From: Flavobacterium sasangense DSM 21067
GTDB lineage: Bacteria > Bacteroidota > Bacteroidia > Flavobacteriales > Flavobacteriaceae
Direction: 5' to 3'
NCBI RefSeq assembly: GCF_000686885.1
Contig: NZ_JMLU01000004.1
Span: 144,480-208,479 of the forward strand
DNA: 64,000 nt
The notes under the pieces were generated by a model. That model was not told where the DNA came from and made no database searches. It worked only from the letters and a program-made list of their open reading frames with translations. Positions 28,388 to 38,478 of this stretch are shown piece after piece. The translations under genes and the position numbers were made by a program. Within the stretch, counting starts at the first letter, position 1. Each line of letters opens with the position of its first letter.

Positions 28388-30040
28388 TTACTTCAACCCT
28401 CTAAAAAACTCCAATAAAATCCCATTATTCTCTTTTTCTGGTGTGAAAACTTCTAAAATACTTGGTTTTTCATTTTGATTTAGGAAAGCTGAATATTGTT
28501 GCTGTAATGTAATTTCATCATTCGCTTCAAAATAATCTAATCCATACATTTTAGCTAAATGTGAAGCGTTCAAGTGATGTGAAGTTTCAAAATAGGTGTT
28601 AAACGTTTCCGTTTCTTGATGTCCGGGTAAAATTCTAAAAATACCACCACCGCTGTTATTCAACAAAATGATTTTGAAGTTTTTTGGAATGTAATTGTTC
28701 CATAAAGCGTTGCTATCGTATAAAAAGCTGATATCACCTGTAATCAAAATCGTTGGTAAATCAGACGCAAATGCAGCTCCAATGGCGGTTGAAGTACTTC
28801 CATCAATTCCACTAGTACCACGATTGCAAAAAACTTGTATGCTTTTGTCTAAATCAAATAACTGTAAGTAACGTATCGCCGAACTATTGCTCACTTGTAA
28901 CTGACTGTTTTTTGGCAGGCTTTGGCAAATAAAATCAAACACTTTAAAATCTGAAAACGGAATTTTTGCAGTGTATTCTTGATGTTTCACTACTCTATCA
29001 TTCCAAATAGCTGAAATATTAAATTTATATGTGCTTTCAATCGAATTTTCAGTCAATAACTGACTCAAAAACGTATTAATTTTAGTTTCAAAGTGATTCG
29101 TAAGTGCTCCAAAAGTATTATACGCTCTTAATTCATCCACATGCCAATGATGTGCTGGTTTGTATTTTCGCAAGAAGGCTTTGATACGTTTCGAAACAAC
29201 CATTCCACCAAAAGTCAACAAAATTTCAGGTTGAAACGTTTTGAAATCATCCTCCGTAAATGGTGTAATCAACGTATCAATCTGATCGATGAAAGTTGGG
29301 TGATGTAAATTCGATGTTTTTTCGGTTAACACAACAACACTTGGATCATTTGCTAAAATATCTAAATATCTTTGTTCTACTAAATTTGGAAACAACTCTC
29401 CTACTAAAACTAATTTCTTAGTCGCTTTATTCCAAGTTTCTACAGTTGAATTTCCTAAAGAGAACGTTTTGCTTTCAGTATTAAAATCAATAATTTCTGG
29501 TTTTACTTTTAATTCGGAAACTATTTCATACAATGGTTCTTCAAAAGGCGCATTGATATGAACTGGTCCTTTTTGGGTAGCCGCAACATGCAACGCCATT
29601 TGAATGTGATTGTCGTTTTCAGCAGAGGCATCTTCACGTAAATTCGCATTGTACAAAGAATGATTTTCCAATACATTTTCTTGACGAATCGTTTGACCGT
29701 CACCAATATCAATCTTGTTTTGTGGTCTATCCGCAGAAATAACAACTAACGGAATTTGGCTATAAAAAGCCTCAGCAATTGCAGGATAATAATTCAACAC
29801 TGCAGAACCTGAAGTACAAACTACAGCAACAGGTTTCTGAATTTGTTGGGCAATTCCCAAAGCAAAAAATGCGGCACAACGTTCGTCAGCAATACTGTAA
29901 CATTTGAAAAACAGATTTTTAGTAAATCCAATTGTCAAAGGTGCATTGCGCGAACCTGGTGAAATTACGATATGTTGGACTCCTTTTTGTTGGCAAATTT
30001 CGATAATGCTTTGCGCTAAAGGAATTTTTGGATACATCAT
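28388..30040 (-). CDS. menD: 2-succinyl-5-enolpyruvyl-6-hydroxy-3-cyclohexene-1-carboxylate synthase
   Basis: A 550-residue thiamine-diphosphate enzyme of menaquinone synthesis that joins 2-oxoglutarate and isochorismate. Motifs: N-terminal VISPGSRNAPLTIGF, the catalytic-glutamate segment, ADRPQNKIDIGDGQTIRQEN, NRGTSGIDGSTSTAIGAAF (family signature), and the ThDP-binding GDISFLYDSNALWN followed by NNSGGGIFR. Two ATGs are adjacent at the start. Menaquinone is the main Bacteroidota quinone and would also serve pyrD. No other men genes are nearby. Confidence 0.96.
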   Translation of the reverse strand: MMYPKIPLAQSIIEICQQKGVQHIVISPGSRNAPLTIGFTKNLFFKCYSIADERCAAFFALGIAQQIQKPVAVVCTSGSAVLNYYPAIAEAFYSQIPLVVISADRPQNKIDIGDGQTIRQENVLENHSLYNANLREDASAENDNHIQMALHVAATQKGPVHINAPFEEPLYEIVSELKVKPEIIDFNTESKTFSLGNSTVETWNKATKKLVLVGELFPNLVEQRYLDILANDPSVVVLTEKTSNLHHPTFIDQIDTLITPFTEDDFKTFQPEILLTFGGMVVSKRIKAFLRKYKPAHHWHVDELRAYNTFGALTNHFETKINTFLSQLLTENSIESTYKFNISAIWNDRVVKHQEYTAKIPFSDFKVFDFICQSLPKNSQLQVSNSSAIRYLQLFDLDKSIQVFCNRGTSGIDGSTSTAIGAAFASDLPTILITGDISFLYDSNALWNNYIPKNFKIILLNNSGGGIFRILPGHQETETFNTYFETSHHLNASHLAKMYGLDYFEANDEITLQQQYSAFLNQNEKPSILEVFTPEKENNGILLEFFRGLK

Positions 30041-30117
30041 TTTTAAAAATAACTGAACTACAAAGTTACGAAGTTGAAAAGGTTTTTAGTACTTTTACTA
30101 CGTAATTTCTTTGCCAA

Positions 30118-30612
30118 ATGGAGATAAAAATTAGAGACTATAAAATAACAGATTGCCCAGCCATTTTAGACATCATCAACGATGCTATTTTGAATTCGAC
30201 CGCTTTATACGATTACAATGTGCGAACTTTAGCCACACAAGAAGCTATTTTTGAAGAAAAGCTTCAGAAAGGTTTTCCTGTGACTGTTGCCGAAATGAAT
30301 AATGAAGTCGTAGGCTTCGGTTATTACAGCGAATTCCGATTCAGAGAAGCGTATAAATTCACGGTAGAACATTCGGTTTATGCGAATAAGAATTCTATTG
30401 GGAAAGGCATCGGAAAATTATTATTGACCGAATTAATCGAAAGAGCTAAAAAGCAAAATCTCCACACGATGATTGGCGTTATAGATTCAGAAAACACAAA
30501 CAGCATCGATTTTCATAAGAAATTTGGTTTCGAAGAAGTTGGCTTTATAAAAGAATCAGGTTATAAATTTGACCGATGGTTGCATTCGGTTTTTGTTCAA
30601 AAGATATTATAA
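30118..30612 (+). CDS. GNAT-family N-acetyltransferase (Pat/Bar-like)
   Basis: A 164-residue acetyltransferase of the phosphinothricin-acetyltransferase-like group: IRDYKITDCPAILDIINDAI, VTVAEMNNEVVGFGYYSEF, the acetyl-CoA pyrophosphate loop KGIGKLLLTELI, and IGVIDSENTNSIDFHKKFGF. The segment RFREAYKFTVEHSVYA is typical of the Pat family. The natural acceptor is probably an amino-acid analogue or similar amine, but it cannot be named. It diverges from menD. Confidence 0.88.
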   Translation: MEIKIRDYKITDCPAILDIINDAILNSTALYDYNVRTLATQEAIFEEKLQKGFPVTVAEMNNEVVGFGYYSEFRFREAYKFTVEHSVYANKNSIGKGIGKLLLTELIERAKKQNLHTMIGVIDSENTNSIDFHKKFGFEEVGFIKESGYKFDRWLHSVFVQKIL

Positions 30613-30671
30613 AAAAAAGTGTTCAGTATTCTAAAAAAGAACAAACTGAACACTATATACTGAATACTAAA
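30611..30671. terminator. inverted-repeat terminator region between convergent genes
   Basis: AGTGTTCAG (30618-30626) pairs with CTGAACACT (30646-30654). A second, competing pair AGTATTC/GAATACT overlaps it. The flanks are A-rich on the left, so it may end the minus-strand gene. Confidence 0.5.
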
Positions 30672-31265
30672 CTATTTCCCTTCAATCCAATTTACGATTT
30701 CTGCATCAGTTGGCAACGTTCTTGGTGAAACTACTTTTACTAACTCGCCATTTTCATTGATTAGGTATTTTTGGAAGTTCCATTCTACTTCACTGTCCTG
30801 TAATCCGTTTTTAGCTTTTTGTGTTAAGAATTGGTACACAGAATGCATATCACCACCTTTTACCGAAATTTTAGCCATCATAGGAAACGAAACGCCATAA
30901 TTTTTTTGACAAAAAGTTGCAATTTGTTGATTAGTTCCTGGTTCTTGTGCTCCAAAATTATTAGCTGGAAAACCTACAATTACGAAGTTTTTGTCTTTGT
31001 ATTTTTCGTAAATCGCCTGTAATTGTTCGTATTGCGGGGTTAAACCACATTCTGAAGCCGTGTTAACTACTAAGATTTTCTTTCCTTTTAGTGTTGAAAA
31101 ATCGAATGAATCTCCACTCAAATCTTCTACTTTAAACTGATAAATGGTTTCTTTTGCCATAGGTGTTGTGGTTGCTGTTGCGGTAGCTGTTTGCTTTTTT
31201 TGTGCCTGATTTTGACAACTAAAAAGCAATGCTGCTACTGAAAACAAGGTTAGTAATTTTTTCAT
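30672..31265 (-). CDS. glutathione peroxidase-family lipoprotein
   Basis: A 197-residue peroxidase with a lipoprotein signal (LLFSCQNQAQ). The catalytic motif is NTASECGLTPQYEQL with Cys in the selenocysteine position, plus GFPANNFGAQEPG and VEWNFQKYLIN. A Thr-rich linker (QTATATATTTPM) joins the lipid anchor to the domain. Homologues of this Cys type usually use thioredoxin. The lipobox places it in the envelope, as with the lipoprotein SOD at 40226, suggesting peroxide defence outside the cytoplasm. Confidence 0.93.
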   Translation of the reverse strand: MKKLLTLFSVAALLFSCQNQAQKKQTATATATTTPMAKETIYQFKVEDLSGDSFDFSTLKGKKILVVNTASECGLTPQYEQLQAIYEKYKDKNFVIVGFPANNFGAQEPGTNQQIATFCQKNYGVSFPMMAKISVKGGDMHSVYQFLTQKAKNGLQDSEVEWNFQKYLINENGELVKVVSPRTLPTDAEIVNWIEGK

Positions 31266-31322
31266 CTCTTTTTTTATTTCAAATTTAGGATTTTAAAACG
31301 CAATTTTTGATAAACATTTCTT

Positions 31323-31350
31323 AAAAAAAATGGCCGCTTATTAGCGACCA
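31323..31350 (-). terminator. ccsBA terminator
   Basis: On the reverse strand TGGTCGC pairs with GCGGCCA (31344-31350 with 31331-31337), followed by eight Ts (31323-31330). Confidence 0.8.
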
Positions 31351-31355
31351 AATTC

Positions 31356-34300
31356 TTATTTTTTATAATACTTCTTATATGGAAAGTAAGCTATTACCGA
31401 TATTACTAAGACAATTGCTAAAATTACAAAGTAATAGGTTACGTTTTGTTTCTCTCCTGAAGCGTAACTATGTAAACCACTCAAGTGGAAATTTACCCCA
31501 AAATACGTCATTAAAATAGAAGCGAAAGCTAAAACGCTCATTACGTTATAAATCCATCTTCCTCTTAATGCCGGTACAAAGCGCGCGTGAATTACAAATG
31601 CATACACCATAATACTGATTAACGCCCAAGTTTCTTTTGGATCCCAACCCCAATAGCGTCCCCAACTTTCGTTAGCCCATTGTCCTCCAAGGAAATTCCC
31701 TATGGTTAACATGACTAAACCTACTGTTAGTGCCATTTCGTTAATGTATGTGATTTCGTCGATGCTTAATTTCATTCTTTCTTTGTTTTTTTCGTTTGTG
31801 AAAATCATCAAGAATAACGAAACTAAACCTAAAACCATCGCTAAAGTAAATGGTCCGTAACTCGCTACGATTACTGCAACGTGAATCATTAACCAATACG
31901 AATTTAAAACCGGTTGTAAGTTTCCGATTGAAGGATCCATCCAATTCCAATGTGCAATCATCAAAATCATTGAAGTTACAAAAGCAGTTGAAGCTACCGT
32001 AAGTTTCGAATCTTTCCCGAAAGCTAATCCAAAGAACATCGTTGCCCAACCCACATAAATCATACTTTCATAAGCATCACTCCAAGGCGCGTGACCTGAA
32101 ATGTACCATCTTACAATTAAACCTGCTAAATGCAAAATGAAAAACAACCCTATTAATCCATGAAAAAGATTAATAATCGTTCGGATGGCTTTGGAATTTT
32201 TGAAAATTTGTACAATACAGAAAGCTAACATTAAAACACCAGCTAGCATATACATATAATATAATCTCTTGAAAACATCATATTTATTATACGTAATTTC
32301 AGAATTGATTTTACTTTCCGAAAGCATTACGGCTTTTCCGTATTTTTTTTGGTATTCGGTTAGTCCTTTTAAAAGGCTATTTGGTAGTTCGTAATTTTTA
32401 CTTTGAGATGCTTTATCTAAAGCATTCAAATAAAATGGCATTACATTTTTAATCGAATCTAAAGCGGTTCCTGTTGGTTGGTTGATTTCTAAAAACGAAA
32501 CCCATTTATTCGATTTATCACCTGGAACTGGGAACACTTTCAAAATTTGTCCACTTAAAGCCGAATATAGAAGGTTTACTTTTTTATCTGCTTCAATAAA
32601 ATCTTTTTGAAATTGATTTGGAACTGGTTCTTTGTAAGCGGCTTCTAAAACTTTAGCCAATTTATAACTTCCAGTTTCATCGAAAAAGGCTACTAAAGGT
32701 GCGTATTTTGCTTCTTTTTCTACACCAATTAATTTACGAATACTGTCATTTCCTCTTTTTAAATAGATAATTGGCAACGAATACCAATACTGAGGATATT
32801 GCGTCATCGATAAAAACGCTTGATCGGAATTCATTCCTTCATACGTATCACTTTTTGATACTTTACGAAGTAATTCAGATGAAAACGTATTAATAGGCTT
32901 CATACGACCACCATCTTGAATTACGATTTTTCCAAATTCATTGGCATGGTCAGCTGAAACTTCGTATTTCTTTAACAACTTCAGAATTTCTTCTTTACTA
33001 GGTTGGTGATTGTGTTGTTGTGCAAAAGTTAATGAAGAAAATAAAATCAAAAACACGCTCAATAAACCTGCTCTCTTAGCTTTCACTTTTTCTAATTTCT
33101 CTTTCAAACTACTGAAACGACTATTTTTTGTAAACAAAATTGCCATCAAACCAAAATACAACAAGAAATAACCAATGTAAGTTATCCAAGTTCCCCAGAA
33201 ATCGTGACTTACGGATAGCTGTGTTCCTTTTTCGTCTGGATCAAATCCAGCTTGAAAGAATCTAAATCCTCTATAATCTAAAATATGATTCATGAAAACA
33301 CTATCTTTAAATGTTTTTCCTTGTTCAGTATCCGCCACTTCAATTTTACTTTTGAAAGCCGAATAACTATTTTCAGTTCCCGGATATTTATCCGCGATAA
33401 AATCATCTAATTTTACTGTAAAAGGCGTATTGTAAATTTTACTTCCAAAGAAAAGTGTGAATTCTAAATCGCCAATCTTAACACTTTGCGGAACTCCTTG
33501 CTTTCCTCTCGAACCCACTAAAGTTAAGATTTCTTCTTTTCCTTGTGTTTTGATTTTAACTTTCAAGGCATCATCGGTTTGTTTGTCTTTGAAATCGTTA
33601 TTCGATTTGAAAGTCAATTCTCCTTTGATAGCTGGTTCTGGAAATACAAATTGCGCTCCACCAATATTATATAAAGAACGTAACATTAAAGGTTGCACAG
33701 AATCTTTCACAACTTTTCCTTGCAATTTATCTGCCATTCGCATAAAATCACCTTCAAAAGGCGTTTGAATTGTGTAGGCTTCTGCAATTTTAGTAATGTT
33801 AATTGCACCTTCTGTATATTTATTGAAAGCAAAAAGCACGTTGTGTAAGTTTTGAACTTCACCTTCTTTTAAATAATGTTCATGGCGTGTTCCTCCACTC
33901 GACTCTACCATTTTAATCATCAACTGTCCGGTTTCAGATGGAACAACCGTTTCAGTAGCGTTCATAATGAATTCTTGATGTTCTACTTCAAATGGAATAC
34001 CACTGAATTCACCACTCATTGAGAAATCGTTACTTGCAAAAGCATTCAAAAAAGCATCATCTTTAACTTCTGGAGCTAAATACAATCCTTTTTCAAAAGT
34101 TTTACGACGTATTTGCCCTTCGTGATCTCCATCCACTAAAACCGTTAAATAAGGTTTATCTGAATAAATCATATTAGAAGATTCGCCTTCTCTAATTGGC
34201 ATCATTCCTTCGTAACTAATATAACGCGTAACAAAAGCTCCAACTATAATTAGAATAAAAGAAAGGTGTAAAATTAAAGTCGCCCAATTTTCTTTTTTGT

Positions 34301-34514
34301 GTAATTGATAACGTTTTATGTTACCTAAAAAGTTAATGATAAAAAACACCATGATAACTTCAAACCAAACAGCGTTGTAAACAACAACTCTAGCAGTATC
34401 AGTATTATAGGCATCTTCAATAAAAGTTCCAGCTGCCATGGCAAAAGCAAAAAGAATAAACAAAACAGCCATTAAGCGTGTGGAAGATAACAGGGATAGT
34501 ATTTTTTTCTCCAT
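31356..34514 (-). CDS. ccsBA: cytochrome c biogenesis protein CcsBA (ResB-CcsA fusion)
   Basis: A 1052-residue fused System II haem-delivery and ligation protein of the inner membrane. The N-terminal ResB/CcsB part (about 1-480) has transmembrane helices and a large periplasmic domain. The C-terminal CcsA part contains the WWD haem-handling motif ESWGRYWGWDPKETWALISI and conserved histidines (for example MIAHWNW and MIHVAVIVAS). The frame opens at 34553, but ATG 34514 gives MEKKILSLLSS. A TACATTTG element lies at 34551-34558 on this strand. Fused forms occur in Bacteroidota and Epsilonproteobacteria. Confidence 0.95.
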   Translation of the reverse strand: MEKKILSLLSSTRLMAVLFILFAFAMAAGTFIEDAYNTDTARVVVYNAVWFEVIMVFFIINFLGNIKRYQLHKKENWATLILHLSFILIIVGAFVTRYISYEGMMPIREGESSNMIYSDKPYLTVLVDGDHEGQIRRKTFEKGLYLAPEVKDDAFLNAFASNDFSMSGEFSGIPFEVEHQEFIMNATETVVPSETGQLMIKMVESSGGTRHEHYLKEGEVQNLHNVLFAFNKYTEGAINITKIAEAYTIQTPFEGDFMRMADKLQGKVVKDSVQPLMLRSLYNIGGAQFVFPEPAIKGELTFKSNNDFKDKQTDDALKVKIKTQGKEEILTLVGSRGKQGVPQSVKIGDLEFTLFFGSKIYNTPFTVKLDDFIADKYPGTENSYSAFKSKIEVADTEQGKTFKDSVFMNHILDYRGFRFFQAGFDPDEKGTQLSVSHDFWGTWITYIGYFLLYFGLMAILFTKNSRFSSLKEKLEKVKAKRAGLLSVFLILFSSLTFAQQHNHQPSKEEILKLLKKYEVSADHANEFGKIVIQDGGRMKPINTFSSELLRKVSKSDTYEGMNSDQAFLSMTQYPQYWYSLPIIYLKRGNDSIRKLIGVEKEAKYAPLVAFFDETGSYKLAKVLEAAYKEPVPNQFQKDFIEADKKVNLLYSALSGQILKVFPVPGDKSNKWVSFLEINQPTGTALDSIKNVMPFYLNALDKASQSKNYELPNSLLKGLTEYQKKYGKAVMLSESKINSEITYNKYDVFKRLYYMYMLAGVLMLAFCIVQIFKNSKAIRTIINLFHGLIGLFFILHLAGLIVRWYISGHAPWSDAYESMIYVGWATMFFGLAFGKDSKLTVASTAFVTSMILMIAHWNWMDPSIGNLQPVLNSYWLMIHVAVIVASYGPFTLAMVLGLVSLFLMIFTNEKNKERMKLSIDEITYINEMALTVGLVMLTIGNFLGGQWANESWGRYWGWDPKETWALISIMVYAFVIHARFVPALRGRWIYNVMSVLAFASILMTYFGVNFHLSGLHSYASGEKQNVTYYFVILAIVLVISVIAYFPYKKYYKK

Positions 34515-34550
34515 GAGATATATTAGGAATACGTTTTTTTTTAATTGGCA

Positions 34551-34558
34551 CAAATGTA
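34551..34558 (-). promoter_or_regulatory. ccsBA promoter -7 element
   Basis: TACATTTG on the reverse strand, 37 bases before ATG 34514, matching TAnnTTTG. Its location inside the longer open frame supports the downstream start. Confidence 0.5.
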
Positions 34559-34622
34559 CTTAAAAACAAAAACTTTTTAACGAAGTTTAACAAAGGTTTG
34601 AGGAATTTATAACAGAATGATT

Positions 34623-35354
34623 TTAGTACAACATTTTTACTTCTTTCACATCAAAAAATTGAACAGAATCATCCTCTAGTAAGACAGCTAATTTTCCTTC
34701 TTGCGTAACTTCCTGAATCTTACCAACAAAACGATTTCCAGCAACCGATTCAAAAGCAGAAACTACATCTTTCTTAAACAAAATTTGATGATAGGCATTC
34801 CAAAAATGCGTTTCTCCTAAAATTGGCAATTGTTTTAAATTGAATTCCAACTGATTTGCAATAGAAATTAGCATCGTTTCTCTATCAAAAATTTTATTTT
34901 CCAACAAAAATAAAGAAGAAGCTTGAGGCAAATTTTCGAACTGAGATTGATTTACATTCAAACCAATCCCGATTATCGATTGTACTTCGCTTGAATTTTT
35001 GAACGTATTTTCGATTAATATGCCACCAATTTTCTTATTTTCTGACAAAATGTCGTTTGGCCATTTGATGACAAAATTTAAATTACTAACTGATTTTAAA
35101 GCTTCAACAATACTCAAAGCTATGATAATATTCAATGTAAAAAGACTCGTAATCCCCTCAACTCTTTGATTATATAAAACACTAAAAGTTAGATTCTTAC
35201 CTACTTCAGAAACCCATCCAGAACCTCTTTGACCTTTACCTTCTGTTTGCGATTCGGTACTTACAACCGTGAAATTTTCACAACTTTCTTGAGCCGAAAG
35301 TGCTTTTAAAAAACGGTTGGTTGAATCTATGGCATCGAGTTTGATTATTCTCAT
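34623..35354 (-). CDS. birA: biotin-[acetyl-CoA-carboxylase] ligase
   Basis: A 243-residue biotin protein ligase that activates biotin and attaches it to carboxylase carrier proteins. Motifs: LDAIDSTNRFLKAL, the biotinyl-AMP loop GKGQRGSGWVS, IKWPNDILSENKKIGGILIE and IGIGLNVNQ, with a small C-terminal SH3-like domain. It lacks the N-terminal DNA-binding domain of E. coli BirA, so it is a ligase only and not a repressor. It diverges from rsfS and precedes ccsBA on the same strand. Confidence 0.95.
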   Translation of the reverse strand: MRIIKLDAIDSTNRFLKALSAQESCENFTVVSTESQTEGKGQRGSGWVSEVGKNLTFSVLYNQRVEGITSLFTLNIIIALSIVEALKSVSNLNFVIKWPNDILSENKKIGGILIENTFKNSSEVQSIIGIGLNVNQSQFENLPQASSLFLLENKIFDRETMLISIANQLEFNLKQLPILGETHFWNAYHQILFKKDVVSAFESVAGNRFVGKIQEVTQEGKLAVLLEDDSVQFFDVKEVKMLY

Positions 35355-35411
35355 AATTTAATAACAAAATTTAATCTTATGTTAAGGTTCAAAAATAATC
35401 ACAAAAAATGA

Positions 35412-35419
35412 TACCTTTG
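35412..35419 (+). promoter_or_regulatory. rsfS-ftsH promoter -7 element
   Basis: TACCTTTG, 20 bases before the rsfS ATG. Confidence 0.5.
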
Positions 35420-35439
35420 CATAAATAGAAAAATAATAA

Positions 35440-35811
35440 ATGGCGAAGAAGCAGATTAATAATGATGATTTATTAGCAAACATCATCAAAGGGATTGAAG
35501 AAGTAAAAGGAGAAAATATTGACATTCTTGATTTAAGAGAAATTGACAACACGGTTTGTGACTATTTTGTAATTTGCAATGGAAATTCAAATACACAAGT
35601 AAATGCAATCGTAGGATCAATACAAAAAATCGTTTCTAAAGAGTTAAAAGACAAACCATGGCATGTTGAAGGTGCTGAAAATGGAGAATGGGTTTTAATG
35701 GATTACGTAAACATTGTAGTACACGTTTTTCAAAAACACATTCGTGAATACTACCGAATTGAGAGTTTATGGGGTGATGCAAAAATCACTACCATTGAAT
35801 CAAAATACTAA
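35440..35811 (+). CDS. rsfS: ribosomal silencing factor RsfS
   Basis: A 123-residue DUF143/Iojap protein that binds L14 and blocks joining of the ribosomal subunits when nutrients are low. Clear segments: LANIIKGIEEVKGENIDILD, TVCDYFVICNGNSNTQVNAI, WHVEGAENGEWVLMDYVNIV and VHVFQKHIREYYRIESLWGD. ftsH starts 8 bases after the stop, so they form an operon driven by a TACCTTTG element at 35412-35419. Confidence 0.96.
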   Translation: MAKKQINNDDLLANIIKGIEEVKGENIDILDLREIDNTVCDYFVICNGNSNTQVNAIVGSIQKIVSKELKDKPWHVEGAENGEWVLMDYVNIVVHVFQKHIREYYRIESLWGDAKITTIESKY

Positions 35812-35819
35812 AAAATTTT

Positions 35820-37763
35820 ATGGCACAAAATAATAATTCTGGATTTAAGTTTAGTCCGTGGATGAGTATTGTACTTGTCTTGACTATTTTTTTTACGATA
35901 AGTTTATTTACCAAAGGAATTGATTTAAGCAATCCTGCGCCTACAACATTATCAAAATTCTACCAATTTTTAGATAAAAATCAGGTACAAAAAGTGGTGT
36001 TTACCAATACTAAAGCTACTGTCTATTTAAAGAAAACAGCTTTAACAGATAAAACACATGACAAAGTAAAGAATGATGTTTTAAACAAATTAAACACCAA
36101 AGGTCCTCACTATTTCTTTGAAATTGGTGATTTAAAAACCTTTCAAGAAAATTTACAAAAAGCATCAAACGAAGGTAAACTTTCAGAATATGAAAAAGAA
36201 CCAGAAAGCATGTGGGGCGAACTTATCTCAATGCTTTTACCAATTGTAATATTGATTGGGTTGTGGATTTTCATGATGCGAAGAATGTCAGGTGGTTCTG
36301 GAGGTGGCGGAGGTCAGATTTTTAGCATCGGGAAATCGAAAGCTAAATTATTTGACGAAAAAAATGACACAAGAGTAACATTTGAAAACGTTGCCGGATT
36401 AGAAGGAGCTAAAGAAGAGATTCAAGAAATCGTAGAATTCTTGAAAAACCCTGAAAAATATACTTCAATTGGAGGAAAAATTCCAAAAGGAGCTTTATTA
36501 GTTGGCCCTCCAGGAACAGGGAAAACTTTATTAGCAAAAGCCGTTGCTGGTGAAGCTAAAGTACCTTTCTTCTCATTATCAGGTTCTGATTTTGTGGAAA
36601 TGTTTGTGGGAGTTGGAGCTTCTCGTGTTAGAGATTTATTCAAACAAGCCAAAGAGAAATCACCATCTATCATTTTCATTGACGAGATTGACGCTGTGGG
36701 TAGAGCTCGCGGAAAAAACAACATGACAGGTGCCAATGACGAAAGAGAAAACACATTGAATCAATTATTAACTGAAATGGATGGTTTTGGAACCAATTCA
36801 AATGTAATTGTTTTAGCTGCAACCAACCGTGCTGATGTTTTAGACAAAGCTCTATTACGTGCTGGTCGATTTGACAGACAAATTTATGTAGACTTACCAG
36901 ATATTAGAGAACGTAAAGAAATTTTTGAAGTACATTTAAAACCTTTGAAAAAATCAGAGGAATTAGATACTGAATTTTTAGCAAAACAAACTCCAGGATT
37001 CTCAGGTGCTGATATTGCCAATGTTTGTAACGAAGCAGCTTTAATAGCAGCTCGTAAAGACAAAAAAGCAGTAGATAAACAAGATTTCTTAGACGCAGTA
37101 GATAGAATCATTGGTGGTTTAGAAAAGAAAAATAAAATCGTAACTCCTGAAGAAAAGCGTGCTATTGCGATTCACGAAGCAGGTCACGCAACAGTAAGTT
37201 GGATGTTAGAGCACGCTGCACCTTTAGTAAAAGTAACAATTGTTCCTCGAGGACAAAGTTTAGGTGCTGCTTGGTATTTACCAGAAGAAAGACTGATTGT
37301 ACGTCCAGAACAAATGTTAGACGAAATGTGTGCTACTATGGGAGGTCGTGCTGCTGAAAAAGTAATTTTTAATAAAATTTCAACTGGAGCGTTGAGCGAT
37401 TTAGAGAAAGTTACACGTCAAGCAAGAGCAATGGTAACCATTTATGGATTGAATGATAAGCTTGGAAATATCACTTATTACGATTCAACAGGACAATCGG
37501 ACTATAATTTTTCAAAACCATATTCAGAAGAAACAGCAAAAGTTATCGATACTGAAATTTCAAAATTAATTGAAGAACAGTACGACAGAGCGATTCATCT
37601 TTTGGAAACCAACAAAGAAAAACTAACTCAATTAGCTGATATTCTGATTGAAAAAGAAGTAATTTTTAAAGATGATTTAGAAACCATTTTTGGAAAAAGA
37701 CCTTTTGATAAAGAAGTTACTACAACTCCTGAAAACACGGATGAAAAGACAATTTCAGAATAA
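35820..37763 (+). CDS. ftsH: ATP-dependent zinc metalloprotease FtsH
   Basis: A 647-residue membrane AAA+ protease for misfolded and regulatory membrane proteins. Two transmembrane helices (about 13-32 and 137-153) flank a periplasmic domain. Then come Walker A GPPGTGKT (about 229), Walker [12 protein letters not shown], the second region of homology with arginine fingers ([20 protein letters not shown]), and the zinc site HEAGH (about 452). A Gly-rich linker GGSGGGGGQ precedes the AAA domain. The C-terminal tail is Thr/Glu-rich. It is co-transcribed with rsfS and followed by a strong terminator. Confidence 0.98.
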   Translation: MAQNNNSGFKFSPWMSIVLVLTIFFTISLFTKGIDLSNPAPTTLSKFYQFLDKNQVQKVVFTNTKATVYLKKTALTDKTHDKVKNDVLNKLNTKGPHYFFEIGDLKTFQENLQKASNEGKLSEYEKEPESMWGELISMLLPIVILIGLWIFMMRRMSGGSGGGGGQIFSIGKSKAKLFDEKNDTRVTFENVAGLEGAKEEIQEIVEFLKNPEKYTSIGGKIPKGALLVGPPGTGKTLLAKAVAGEAKVPFFSLSGSDFVEMFVGVGASRVRDLFKQAKEKSPSIIFIDEIDAVGRARGKNNMTGANDERENTLNQLLTEMDGFGTNSNVIVLAATNRADVLDKALLRAGRFDRQIYVDLPDIRERKEIFEVHLKPLKKSEELDTEFLAKQTPGFSGADIANVCNEAALIAARKDKKAVDKQDFLDAVDRIIGGLEKKNKIVTPEEKRAIAIHEAGHATVSWMLEHAAPLVKVTIVPRGQSLGAAWYLPEERLIVRPEQMLDEMCATMGGRAAEKVIFNKISTGALSDLEKVTRQARAMVTIYGLNDKLGNITYYDSTGQSDYNFSKPYSEETAKVIDTEISKLIEEQYDRAIHLLETNKEKLTQLADILIEKEVIFKDDLETIFGKRPFDKEVTTTPENTDEKTISE

Positions 37764-37793
37764 GTAACTTATCAACAAAATAATATTAATAAA

Positions 37794-37830
37794 AATCTTA
37801 GTTCTGTATGTAAAGAACTAAGATTTTTTT
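37794..37830 (+). terminator. ftsH terminator
   Basis: AATCTTAGTTCT (37794-37805) pairs with AGAACTAAGATT (37814-37825), then a T-run to 37830. The next promoter box starts at the following base. Confidence 0.9.
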
Positions 37831-37838
37831 TATCTTTG
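37831..37838 (+). promoter_or_regulatory. promoter -7 element for the LUD-cdsA-psd operon
   Basis: TATCTTTG directly after the ftsH terminator and 32 bases before the LUD ATG. It would drive the six-gene run to 41531. Confidence 0.55.
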
Positions 37839-37870
37839 ATTTTCACAGTTAAAAAACCTACTAAAGATAC

Positions 37871-38476
37871 ATGAGTCTTTTTAGAAAATTTTTTGGTACA
37901 TCTTCTGAGGAAGAGGACAATGACAAAAAACAAGAAGTCAAAAGTCCTTATTCTCCAGATACTACATTGCCAATAGACGAACAGTTTACTTTCAATTTCA
38001 AAGAAAATGGAGGTAAATTTATTTATTGTGAGAATTTAGATGAGATTGCAGAGAATTTTGAAAATATTTTAGCAGAGAATGATTGGTTTGAGTGTAACAC
38101 ACAATGTTTCGACAACCGATTACTTTATTTACTAAACGACAATAAATTAACTTACGATAATTCATCAACTCCTGTGTTTTTTCTTTCTTCTTGTGAAAAT
38201 TTAATTGCTGATGAAGGCTCGATTCTATTCTCTTCAAATCAGTTAAAACATTTTAAACCAAATGAGTTGCCTACCAACATGATTGTTTTTGCTACAACTA
38301 GTCAAATAGTAAATAGCAAAAGTGATGGGATGAGACGAATTAAAAGTACACACGAAAAAAATTATCCTTCCAATATTACTGCTATAAAATATTTTGAAGA
38401 AGTAAAAGAACAGGATTTTCTTCATTATGGAAGTTGCCACAAAAATCTTTACCTACTTCTTTTAGAAGATTTATAA
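37871..38476 (+). CDS. LUD-domain (LutC-like) protein
   Basis: A 201-residue protein with a C-terminal LUD/DUF162 domain of the LutC type: VFFLSSCENLIADEGSILFS, NMIVFATTSQIV, and LHYGSCHKNLYLLLLEDL. The N-terminal 45 residues are acidic and look unstructured. LUD proteins take part in lactate oxidation complexes, but no LutA/LutB partners are nearby, and in Flavobacteria this gene regularly sits between ftsH and cdsA. Its role here is therefore unclear. cdsA starts 2 bases after the stop. Confidence 0.82.
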   Translation: MSLFRKFFGTSSEEEDNDKKQEVKSPYSPDTTLPIDEQFTFNFKENGGKFIYCENLDEIAENFENILAENDWFECNTQCFDNRLLYLLNDNKLTYDNSSTPVFFLSSCENLIADEGSILFSSNQLKHFKPNELPTNMIVFATTSQIVNSKSDGMRRIKSTHEKNYPSNITAIKYFEEVKEQDFLHYGSCHKNLYLLLLEDL

Positions 38477-38478
38477 TA

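Noticed and set aside
30672..31265. Selenoprotein glutathione peroxidase
   Set aside because: The catalytic position is an ordinary Cys codon; no in-frame TGA.
37871..38476. Lactate utilisation operon
   Set aside because: A LUD domain is present, but no LutA or LutB genes; neighbours are ftsH and cdsA.
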